From an uncultured Anaerolineae bacterium (GTDB lineage: Bacteria; Chloroflexota; Anaerolineae; Anaerolineales; UBA11858): DNA of 7,997 bases. A program made the position numbers and the translations under genes. Under the pieces are notes generated by a model that was not told the DNA's origin, did not search any database, and saw nothing but the letters and a program-made list of their open reading frames with translations. Location of the stretch: NCBI GenBank assembly GCA_937893815.1, contig CALCSH010000404.1:1-7997 (forward strand), in the 5' to 3' direction. Of this stretch, positions 1-4,855 are shown one piece after another (positions within the stretch are counted from its first letter, which is position 1; each line of letters begins with the position of its first letter).

Positions 1-997
1 CATCCAGCATCGGAATCATGTCAGTGAGTACGGTCTTCAAATCACCTACCAGAGGCACATCCACCTTGACGTTCTTGTGTACTTCCGAGGGGTCAATTTC
101 GACATGGATTTTGCGGGCGCGCGGTGCGTAGGTGCGCAAATTGCCCGTCACGCGGTCATCAAAGCGCATTCCCAACGCCAGAATTAGATCAGAATTCTGG
201 ATGGCATTATTGGCATAGGCTTCGCCATGCATGCCCATCATTCCCAGGCTGAGTTCGTGCGAAGCTGGCAAAGCACCCAACCCCAGCAGCGTCATGGCGA
301 CAGGGGTTTGCGTTTTAACGGCCAGCATTTGTAATTCTTCCATGCCCCCGGACATCAAGACGCCGTGTCCAGCCAAAATCACCGGGCGTTCCGCCTGAGC
401 AATTAATTCAACCGCTTTTTCCAAATCTGCGACTGGAGCATGTTTGGGGGGGCGATAACCCGGCAATGTTATTTCTTCCGGATAGATAAACTCGGTGACT
501 TCCACTTGAGCATTCTTGCAAAAATCAATCAACACCGGGCCGGGGCGGCCACTGCGGGCAATATGAAACGCCTCCCGCACCACCTGAGCAACTTCATCCG
601 CACGTGTGATCAGATAGTTATGCTTGGTGATCGGCAACGTGATACCGGTTACATCCGTCTCCTGAAAGGCATCGCCGCCGATCAAATGCGAGTGAACCTG
701 ACCGGTAATACACACAATGGGGGATGAATCCATCATGGCGGTGGCAATCCCGGTTACCAGGTTGGTCGCACCGGGGCCAGAGGTCGCCAGAGCTACTCCC
801 ACCTTACCCGAAGCGCGCGCATACCCATCAGCCATGTGAGCAGCACCTTGCTCATGGCGAGTGAGCACGTGATGCACCGGATAATTGAGCATGGCATCAT
901 GCACCGGCATAATCGAACCACCAGGATACCCAAAGGCTACATCCACACCTTCACGCACCATACATTCCCACAATATTTCTGCACCAGTTTTTTTCAT
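1..997 (-). CDS. ilvB: Acetolactate synthase large subunit (partial, C-terminus missing)
   Basis: Thiamine-diphosphate enzyme that condenses two pyruvates, or pyruvate and 2-oxobutyrate, in the first common step of valine/leucine and isoleucine synthesis. My own reverse-strand translation gives 332 open codons running off the window edge, against about 560 residues usual for the family. The N-terminal ThDP (PYR) domain is clear: GYPGGSIMPVHDAM at residues 23-36, the RHEQGAAHMADGYARASG block at 47-64 with the catalytic glutamate at E49, ATSGPGATNL at 71-80 and GDAFQETD at 108-115. The central domain follows from about residue 190, including a GMRFDDRVTGN motif. The start at 997 is preceded by GAGGAG at a good distance. 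It lies 88 bp downstream of ilvD on the same strand with no promoter that I can see, so it is probably co-transcribed and under the same attenuator. The regulatory subunit ilvN would be expected just beyond the edge. Confidence 0.96.
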   Translation of the reverse strand, partial: MKKTGAEILWECMVREGVDVAFGYPGGSIMPVHDAMLNYPVHHVLTRHEQGAAHMADGYARASGKVGVALATSGPGATNLVTGIATAMMDSSPIVCITGQVHSHLIGGDAFQETDVTGITLPITKHNYLITRADEVAQVVREAFHIARSGRPGPVLIDFCKNAQVEVTEFIYPEEITLPGYRPPKHAPVADLEKAVELIAQAERPVILAGHGVLMSGGMEELQMLAVKTQTPVAMTLLGLGALPASHELSLGMMGMHGEAYANNAIQNSDLILALGMRFDDRVTGNLRTYAPRARKIHVEIDPSEVHKNVKVDVPLVGDLKTVLTDMIPMLD

Positions 998-1019
998 AAT
1001 TGCTTCTCCTCAAAAGGTA

Positions 1020-1068
1020 TTTGGTAATTAGGGACTAGGTAATTAGGGAGGCATCCCTAATTACCAAA
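1020..1068. repeat. TAATTAGG-type inverted repeat between ilvD and ilvB
   Basis: Perfect 15-bp inverted arms, TTTGGTAATTAGGGA at 1020-1034 and its complement at 1054-1068. A second direct copy of GGTAATTAGGGA at 1038-1049 can form a tighter 12-bp stem with a 4-nt loop against the same right arm. The sequence resembles the repeat at 4790-4855, so it probably belongs to a dispersed intergenic family. No T-run follows on the minus strand, so it is not an obvious terminator; it could be an mRNA-processing or stabilising hairpin between the two cistrons. Confidence 0.8.
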
Positions 1069-1085
1069 TCACCTATTTCCTTTAC

Positions 1086-2753
1086 TTACACCAACACCGC
1101 GCCCTGATTGGCGCTCGTCACCATACGTGAATAACGCCGCAGCCAGGAGCTTTTTGTATGCGCTTCAAATGCGGGTAGCGCATCCAGGCGCGCCTGAATT
1201 TCCGCATCGCTCAACTGAACGGCTAATTTGTGTTCGTCCAGATTAATCTCAATCACGTCGCCGTTTTGCAAAGCAGCAATCGGGCCACGCGCTGCCGCTT
1301 CGGGGCTGACATGCCCAATACAAGCGCCGCGCGTCCCACCCGAGAAACGTCCATCGGTAATTAGGGCCACCTGCTCGCCCAGCCCCATGCCCATAATCGC
1401 CGAAGTCGGCGAAAGCATCTCTTGCATGCCGGGGCCGCCGCGCGGGCCTTCGTAACGGATCACCACTACATCGCCTGGCTGCACTTCTTGATTCAAAATG
1501 CCGCGCATGGCTTCATCCTGACTTTCGTAAATGCGCGCCGGGCCGCTGTGCTTGCGCATGGACGGGGCAACCCCCCCGGCTTTGACGACCCCGCCATCGG
1601 GGGCCAGATTCCCGAACAAGATCGACAACCCACCCTGAGCGGAGTGCGGACTCTCCATTGGGTGGATCACATCAAAATCGCGGATGCTATGCCCGGAGAT
1701 CGACTCACCCAATGAAATCCCCGCCACCGTGGGACGATTCAAATGTAAAGTGTTTCCTACTTTAGCGATTTCATTCAAAATGGCGGGGACTCCACCGGCG
1801 CGGTGCACATCTTCCATATGCCACTGCCCAGAAGGACTGACTTTGCACAGGTGCGGCACCCGTTGGGCAACTTCATTGATGCGCGCCAGGTCATACTCGA
1901 TCCCGGCTTCATGGGCCAGCGCCAGGGTGTGCAGCACGGTGTTGGTGCTGCCGCCCATCGCCATATCCAGCGCAAAGGCATCATCAATCGCTTCAGGGGT
2001 GACAATTTGGCGGGGTGTTAAACCCACATCGACCAGGTGCAAAATCTGCCGGGCCGCTCGCTGAGCTAATGCCTCACGCTCTTCACTCAGCGCCAGCGCC
2101 GATCCGTTGAAAGGTAAAGCTAACCCCAACGCTTCCAGCAGGCAGTTCATCGAATTGGCCGTGAACAACCCGGAGCAGGAACCGCACGAGGGGCAGCTAT
2201 AATCTTCGAGTAATTTCAAACGTGCATCGTCAATTTTTCCAGCTTTATACGCCCCTACCCCTTCGAAGACCGAAATCAAATCCACTACTTCGCCATCCGG
2301 TGTGCGCCCCGCCGCCATCGGCCCGCCAGAGATAAAAATGGCAGGAATATCCACCCGCAGGGCGGCCATCGCCATGCCAGGCACGATCTTGTCGCAGTTG
2401 GGAATGCACACCATGCCATCGAACTGGTGCGCCTGGATCATGGTCTCGACGCTGTCGGCGATCAACTCGCGCGACGGCAGGCTGAATTTCATACCTTCAT
2501 GACCCATGGCGATACCGTCATCCACGCCGATGGTATTGAACTCGAAGGGCACACCTCCGGCAGCGCGCACGGCCTCTTTGATTTGACGGCCAAACTCTTG
2601 CAAATGGACATGGCCGGGAATGATGTCAATATATGAATTGACGATGGCAATGAAAGGTTTGCCAAAATCGCCATCTTTGACCACACCGGTGGCTTTCAAT
2701 AAGGATCGGTGTGGCGCTCGCTCAAAGCCTTTTTTGATGATGTCAGACCGCAT
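1086..2753 (-). CDS. ilvD: Dihydroxy-acid dehydratase
   Basis: Fe-S hydro-lyase converting dihydroxy-isovalerate or dihydroxy-methylvalerate to the 2-oxo acid precursors of valine/leucine and isoleucine. With the start at 2753 the protein has 555 residues, normal for the Bacillus-type family. Visible motifs: PGHVHLQEFG near 46-55, NTIGVDDGIAMGHEGMKFSL at 73-92, NCDKIVPG at 119-126 with cluster ligand C120 and metal-site lysine K122, CPSCGSCSG at 187-195 with C193, and the C-terminal ITDGRFSGGTRG block. The position that is Cys in plant and mycobacterial [2Fe-2S] enzymes is Gly47 here, as in E. coli IlvD, so an oxygen-labile [4Fe-4S] cluster is likely (inference). An upstream in-frame ATG at 2774 lies inside a palindromic repeat; the ATG at 2753 has GGAGG ten bases before it and matches family N-termini, so I chose it. 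It heads an ilvD-ilvB operon preceded by a promoter, leader peptide and terminator (2820-3062). Confidence 0.97.
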   Translation of the reverse strand: MRSDIIKKGFERAPHRSLLKATGVVKDGDFGKPFIAIVNSYIDIIPGHVHLQEFGRQIKEAVRAAGGVPFEFNTIGVDDGIAMGHEGMKFSLPSRELIADSVETMIQAHQFDGMVCIPNCDKIVPGMAMAALRVDIPAIFISGGPMAAGRTPDGEVVDLISVFEGVGAYKAGKIDDARLKLLEDYSCPSCGSCSGLFTANSMNCLLEALGLALPFNGSALALSEEREALAQRAARQILHLVDVGLTPRQIVTPEAIDDAFALDMAMGGSTNTVLHTLALAHEAGIEYDLARINEVAQRVPHLCKVSPSGQWHMEDVHRAGGVPAILNEIAKVGNTLHLNRPTVAGISLGESISGHSIRDFDVIHPMESPHSAQGGLSILFGNLAPDGGVVKAGGVAPSMRKHSGPARIYESQDEAMRGILNQEVQPGDVVVIRYEGPRGGPGMQEMLSPTSAIMGMGLGEQVALITDGRFSGGTRGACIGHVSPEAAARGPIAALQNGDVIEINLDEHKLAVQLSDAEIQARLDALPAFEAHTKSSWLRRYSRMVTSANQGAVLV

Positions 2754-2767
2754 AATTTCTCTTCCTC

Positions 2768-2815
2768 CCCTCACCCCGGCCCCTCTCCCAATGGGAGAGG
2801 GGTTTAGGGTGAGGG
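2768..2815. repeat. 48-bp G/C-rich palindromic repeat next to the ilvD ribosome-binding site
   Basis: Nested inverted repeat: outer 9-bp arms CCCTCACCC (2768-2776) and GGGTGAGGG (2807-2815), and inner 11-bp arms CCCCTCTCCCA (2780-2790) and its complement (2792-2802). CCCTCACCC...CCCTCTCCC palindromes are common interspersed intergenic repeats in many bacteria. Here the element lies in the ilvD 5' leader RNA between the attenuator terminator and the Shine-Dalgarno sequence; the hairpin ends at 2768, where GGAGG (2764-2768) begins, so folding could affect ribosome access. No T-run follows. Confidence 0.85.
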
Positions 2816-2819
2816 AACT

Positions 2820-2849
2820 AAAAAGGGCTGCCCATGTGGGCAGCCCTTT
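2820..2849 (-). terminator. Rho-independent terminator (attenuator) upstream of ilvD
   Basis: In the minus-strand transcript AAAGGGCTGCCC (2849-2838) pairs perfectly with GGGCAGCCCTTT (2833-2822) across an ACAT loop, and the stem runs into TTTTT (2824-2820). It lies 28 bases after the leader peptide stop and 67 bases before the ilvD start, so readthrough must be controlled for ilvD to be expressed. Its 5' arm can alternatively pair with the segment at 2899-2911 inside the leader ORF. Confidence 0.92.
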
Positions 2850-2911
2850 GTACTAACTCGTGGAATGTGTTTTGCTGTTATCTGCTCGTCACTTTCCTGA
2901 CTGCCCAAACG
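2833..2911 (-). promoter_or_regulatory. Alternative antiterminator pairing of the ilv attenuator
   Basis: Segment 2, inside the leader ORF (TGGGCAGTC, 2907-2899, codons Trp29-Ala30-Val31), is complementary to segment 3, the 5' arm of the terminator (GGCTGCCCA, 2845-2837). This gives nine contiguous pairs including one G-U. After one mismatch three further pairs follow (2909-2911 with 2835-2833). This pairing excludes the terminator stem. A ribosome held on the Leu/Ile/Val codons up to codon 22 would leave segment 2 free, favouring readthrough into ilvD. A weak upstream hairpin, ACGAA/TTCGT (2925-2921 with 2913-2909), overlaps the edge of segment 2 and could be the 1:2 protector. Confidence 0.8.
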
Positions 2912-2991
2912 AAAATGGGGTTCGTAATCCCAAGGATAAGAACCAGGAGGCTAATAAGGATGAGGATAAACAGAGCAAATAAATTCATCAT
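2878..2991 (-). CDS. Branched-chain amino acid leader peptide (ilv attenuator)
   Basis: A 37-codon ORF, starting Met-Met-Asn at 2991 and ending TAA at 2880-2878, found by my own translation. Eighteen of the 37 residues are Leu (8), Ile (6) or Val (4), concentrated in FILILISLLVLILGI at 8-22. This is the composition expected of an ilv leader peptide whose translation senses charged Leu/Ile/Val tRNA. The tail is VWAVRKVTSR, with a Trp-Ala-Val that also encodes the antiterminator segment. It lies about 36 bases after the predicted transcription start, has only a weak Shine-Dalgarno site, and is followed by a terminator and then ilvD. By composition alone it could be a small single-pass membrane protein, but promoter, competing hairpins and downstream gene favour a leader peptide. 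A second ATG at 2988 is an alternative start. Confidence 0.85.
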   Translation of the reverse strand: MMNLFALFILILISLLVLILGITNPIFVWAVRKVTSR

Positions 2992-3033
2992 AATTTTTTA
3001 CCGGATAACCCGGCTGTTAAGATATTGGGCGGG

Positions 3034-3062
3034 ATTGTACTCAAACGCACAAGAACTGTCAA
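3034..3062 (-). promoter_or_regulatory. Sigma-70 promoter of the ilvDB leader
   Basis: Minus-strand -35 box TTGACA (3062-3057), exactly 17 bp spacer, -10 box TACAAT (3039-3034). The predicted start is near 3027, giving a leader RNA of about 275 bases before the ilvD ATG. It lies just after the stop codon of the metB-like gene (3097), and I see no terminator in the 34 bases between, so readthrough from metB may add to ilv transcription. Confidence 0.88.
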
Positions 3063-3096
3063 CCGTAAAGCGTAAAGATTGCATAAAGTCTCTCGA

Positions 3097-4335
3097 TCAT
3101 GATACAACCGCCAGCGCCTGCGCTAAATCCGTGATAAGGTCTTGGGCATCTTCAATGCCCAATGCCAGACGTACCAGGTTATCGCGAATGCCCATACTGG
3201 CACGCTCTTCAGGAGAATACTCGTAATAAGTCATCAGTGCCGGTTGGATGACCAGCGATTCGGTGCCGCCTAATGAAGTTGCAATCTGTGGGATTTGCAG
3301 GCGATCAATCAGGTGGGATGTTGCCTCCAGGCCGCCACGCACCGTAAAGGAAACCACGCCGCCAAATCCCTTCATTTGCTGGATAGCGGTGGCATAATCG
3401 GGATGGGAGGCCAGCCCCGGGTACCACACCTGTTCAATTTTGGGGTGCGCTTCCAGGAACTGGGCAATTTTCATACCGCTCTGGTTTTGGTGCTCAACAC
3501 GTAAGGCCAAAGTTTTAACGCCGCGCAGCAACAGGTTAGCATTATTAGGGTCAGCAATCGCACCCAGAACGCCCAGCGGGCCGCGCAGCGAGGCAATCAG
3601 ACCCGCTTCGCCAGCCACCACCCCGGCCAGCAGATCATTATGTCCGGCAAGATATTTGGAGGCAGAATGCACCACAAGGTCTACACCCCACGCCAGAGGT
3701 TGGATATTGAGCGGTGTCGCAAAGGTGGCATCCACCATGGTTTTAATTTTATGTCGGTGAGCAATATCGGTAAAACGCTCCATATCCAGCACACGTAGAT
3801 AGGGGTTGGTCGGCGACTCGGAGATCAACAGGCGGGTTTCAGGACGTATGGCATCTTCCAGCGCCTGATAGTCGCCCATCGGCACAATCGAGCAGCCGAT
3901 ACCCAGGCGCTTCAAAAATTTCAGGCTGAACTCACGCGTGCGGCGGTAGCAGTCGTCGGTGAGTACAATATGCGCCCCGGTCGGCAACATGGACAAGATG
4001 ACACTGGTAATCGCTGCCATGCCGCTGGCATATAGCAGGGCATCATCGGCACCCTCGAGAGCAGCCAGGCGCGCCTCGGCAGCGGCAACCGTCGGGTTGC
4101 CATAGCGTCCATATTCGATGATCCCGCCAGCATCACCCATCAGGTAGGCGTCTTTATAGGCGCAGACCGCGGCCGTATTTGCAAATGTATAGGTGGCCGT
4201 CTGCACGATCGGTTCGGTGACTGCGCGATAAGGGTTGGCGCGCCGTCCCCCGTGTACAGCCTGTGTCGAGGGACCAAAACCATTGGGTTTCAACTCCGTG
4301 GGAGGAGTTACGAGTGTTGTGGATGGGTAAGTCAT
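3097..4335 (-). CDS. metB: Cystathionine gamma-synthase, plant-like PLP enzyme
   Basis: Fold-type I PLP enzyme of the Cys/Met metabolism family, 412 residues from the start at 4335. It is expected to join cysteine to an activated homoserine to give cystathionine, the first transsulfuration step towards methionine. Motifs: EYGRYGNPT at 74-82 (phosphate-binding Tyr/Arg), ASGMAA at 103-108, DDCYRRTR at 127-134, SESPTNPYLR at 172-181, VDATFATPLN at 201-210 with cofactor Asp202, and HSASKYLAGHNDLLAG at 223-238 with the PLP lysine K227. From memory these blocks resemble plant CGS more than E. coli MetB. The acyl donor (O-phospho-, succinyl- or acetylhomoserine) cannot be read from sequence, and a gamma-lyase or sulfhydrylase is possible. 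I chose 4335 because AAGGAGA lies 9 bases upstream; a longer in-frame extension to 4599 crosses the terminator, Met leader and promoter and is not coding. The Met-rich leader supports a methionine biosynthetic role. Confidence 0.88.
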   Translation of the reverse strand: MTYPSTTLVTPPTELKPNGFGPSTQAVHGGRRANPYRAVTEPIVQTATYTFANTAAVCAYKDAYLMGDAGGIIEYGRYGNPTVAAAEARLAALEGADDALLYASGMAAITSVILSMLPTGAHIVLTDDCYRRTREFSLKFLKRLGIGCSIVPMGDYQALEDAIRPETRLLISESPTNPYLRVLDMERFTDIAHRHKIKTMVDATFATPLNIQPLAWGVDLVVHSASKYLAGHNDLLAGVVAGEAGLIASLRGPLGVLGAIADPNNANLLLRGVKTLALRVEHQNQSGMKIAQFLEAHPKIEQVWYPGLASHPDYATAIQQMKGFGGVVSFTVRGGLEATSHLIDRLQIPQIATSLGGTESLVIQPALMTYYEYSPEERASMGIRDNLVRLALGIEDAQDLITDLAQALAVVS

Positions 4336-4359
4336 GCGAATATGTCTCCTTGTGGAATC

Positions 4360-4384
4360 AAAAAGGCCGCCCAGTTGGGCGGCC
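4360..4384 (-). terminator. Rho-independent terminator (attenuator) upstream of metB
   Basis: In the minus-strand transcript GGCCGCCC (4384-4377) pairs perfectly with GGGCGGCC (4372-4365) around an AACT loop and is followed directly by TTTTT (4364-4360). It lies 25 bases after the Met-rich leader ORF and before the metB Shine-Dalgarno site (4351-4345), so metB expression requires readthrough. Its 5' arm can pair instead with 4434-4443 in the leader ORF. Confidence 0.92.
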
Positions 4385-4443
4385 CGTTGTGCAAAAGATA
4401 CGTGTGTTTCTAATGCCTGCGTCTGCGAGACGCGACCACCCAA
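4375..4443 (-). promoter_or_regulatory. Alternative antiterminator pairing of the met attenuator
   Basis: Segment 2 TTGGGTGGTC (4443-4434, in-frame Trp26-Val27-Val28 codons) can form ten contiguous pairs, two of them G-U, with GGCCGCCCAA (4384-4375), the 5' arm and loop of the terminator. Segment 2 is flanked by two local hairpins: CCCGC/GCGGG upstream (4456-4452 with 4449-4445) and GCGTCT/AGACGC downstream (4433-4428 with 4424-4419). A ribosome stalled on the Met codons up to codon 20 would have its leading edge just before segment 2, freeing it to block the terminator. Confidence 0.82.
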
Positions 4444-4517
4444 GCCCGCGAGCGGGGCATCAACATGCTCATCATCATGGCAAACATGCCAAGGGGGAGA
4501 AGGATGGTTAGGGTCAT
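4410..4517 (-). CDS. Methionine-rich leader peptide (met attenuator)
   Basis: A 35-codon ORF from ATG at 4517 to TAG at 4412-4410, found by my own translation. Residues 11-20 are MFAMMMSMLM, six Met in ten, where Met is normally about two percent. The remainder is PRSRAWVVASRRRRH, whose Trp-Val-Val codons form the antiterminator segment. I infer a cis-acting leader peptide whose translation slows when charged Met-tRNA is scarce, letting transcription read into the cystathionine gamma-synthase gene. The predicted transcription start (near 4519) is only about two bases before the ATG and there is no Shine-Dalgarno site, so initiation is probably leaderless. An internal start at Met11 is possible but also lacks a ribosome-binding site. 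I do not recognise a named family. Confidence 0.87.
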   Translation of the reverse strand: MTLTILLPLGMFAMMMSMLMPRSRAWVVASRRRRH

Positions 4518-4525
4518 GTGGGCGA

Positions 4526-4554
4526 ATTCTAGTCAATGCCGTCGGATTTGTCAA
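4526..4554 (-). promoter_or_regulatory. Sigma-70 promoter of the met leader
   Basis: Minus-strand -35 TTGACA (4554-4549), 17 bp spacer, -10 TAGAAT (4531-4526). The promoter is embedded in the 3' end of the upstream 83-codon gene, and the TAG of the -10 box is that gene's stop codon. It has the same -35 and spacer length as the ilv leader promoter. Confidence 0.88.
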
Positions 4555-4780
4555 CGTTATCGTAGGGCAATTCGCTCGCGGCTTTTTTGAGCAATTCAAA
4601 ACCGGCCTGGATGAGGCGTTCCAGATATTCCGGGTCGCTCATCTCAGGGTGGCTGAGGGCTTTATCCAGAGCGGAGCGCACGCCGCTGGCGCGTCTAGCC
4701 CACAGTGAATCGGCAGAAAGCCGCGCCAGGCGCTCGATAAGAATTTGGGCTTGGAGGGAGGTTGTATCTGCTGCACTCAT
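4529..4780 (-). CDS. Small hypothetical protein, predicted helical
   Basis: 83 residues, mostly amphipathic helix by composition (for example QAQILIERLARLSADSLWAR near 10-29 and PEYLERLIQAGFELLKKAAS near 50-69), with an acidic C-terminus. No signal peptide, membrane segment, cysteine pair or recognisable motif. I do not recognise it. It sits 69 bp after the ypdA-like gene on the same strand and its last 26 bases are the metB leader promoter. There is no clear Shine-Dalgarno site before the ATG at 4780. Protein-like composition and the compact fit between neighbours suggest a real gene, but this is not proven. Confidence 0.6.
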   Translation of the reverse strand: MSAADTTSLQAQILIERLARLSADSLWARRASGVRSALDKALSHPEMSDPEYLERLIQAGFELLKKAASELPYDNVDKSDGID

Positions 4781-4789
4781 TGTGTGTAA

Positions 4790-4855
4790 GGTATCAGGTA
4801 ATCAGGTATTAGGGTTTCCTAATTGCCCAATTGCCTAATCACCTAATCCCTAATT
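4790..4855. repeat. TAATTAGG-type imperfect inverted repeat
   Basis: A/T-rich stretch of repeated CCTAAT/ATTAGG-like units, with imperfect arms 4797-4814 and 4826-4843 (13 of 18 positions complementary). It is similar in words and layout to the repeat at 1020-1068 and overlaps the stop codon of the ypdA-like gene. It probably belongs to a dispersed intergenic repeat family; function unknown. Confidence 0.65.

Noticed and set aside
440..1027. Plus-strand open frames over the ilvB region
   Set aside because: The minus strand encodes clear acetolactate synthase motifs without interruption; the plus-strand frames are shadows.
2754..2774. Upstream ATG at 2774 as the ilvD start
   Set aside because: It lies within the palindromic repeat and adds residues absent from the family; the ATG at 2753 has GGAGG before it.
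2754..3033. T-box or other tRNA-binding leader upstream of ilvD
   Set aside because: I saw no T-box consensus (AGGGTGGNACCGCG-like) on the minus strand. The Leu/Ile/Val-rich ORF and the 2:3/3:4 pairing explain the region better.
2834..3226. 130-codon plus-strand open frame
   Set aside because: It runs antisense across the ilv leader, promoter and metB 3' end, with no ribosome-binding site or recognisable protein features.
4336..4525. SAM riboswitch upstream of the metB-like gene
   Set aside because: The leader is short and largely occupied by the Met-rich ORF and the terminator arms; I could not find a SAM-I type multi-helix core.
4336..4599. In-frame 5' extension of the metB-like reading frame giving 500 residues
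   Set aside because: It crosses the terminator, the leader ORF (in another frame) and the promoter. Its residues do not resemble the family, and a good Shine-Dalgarno site precedes 4335.
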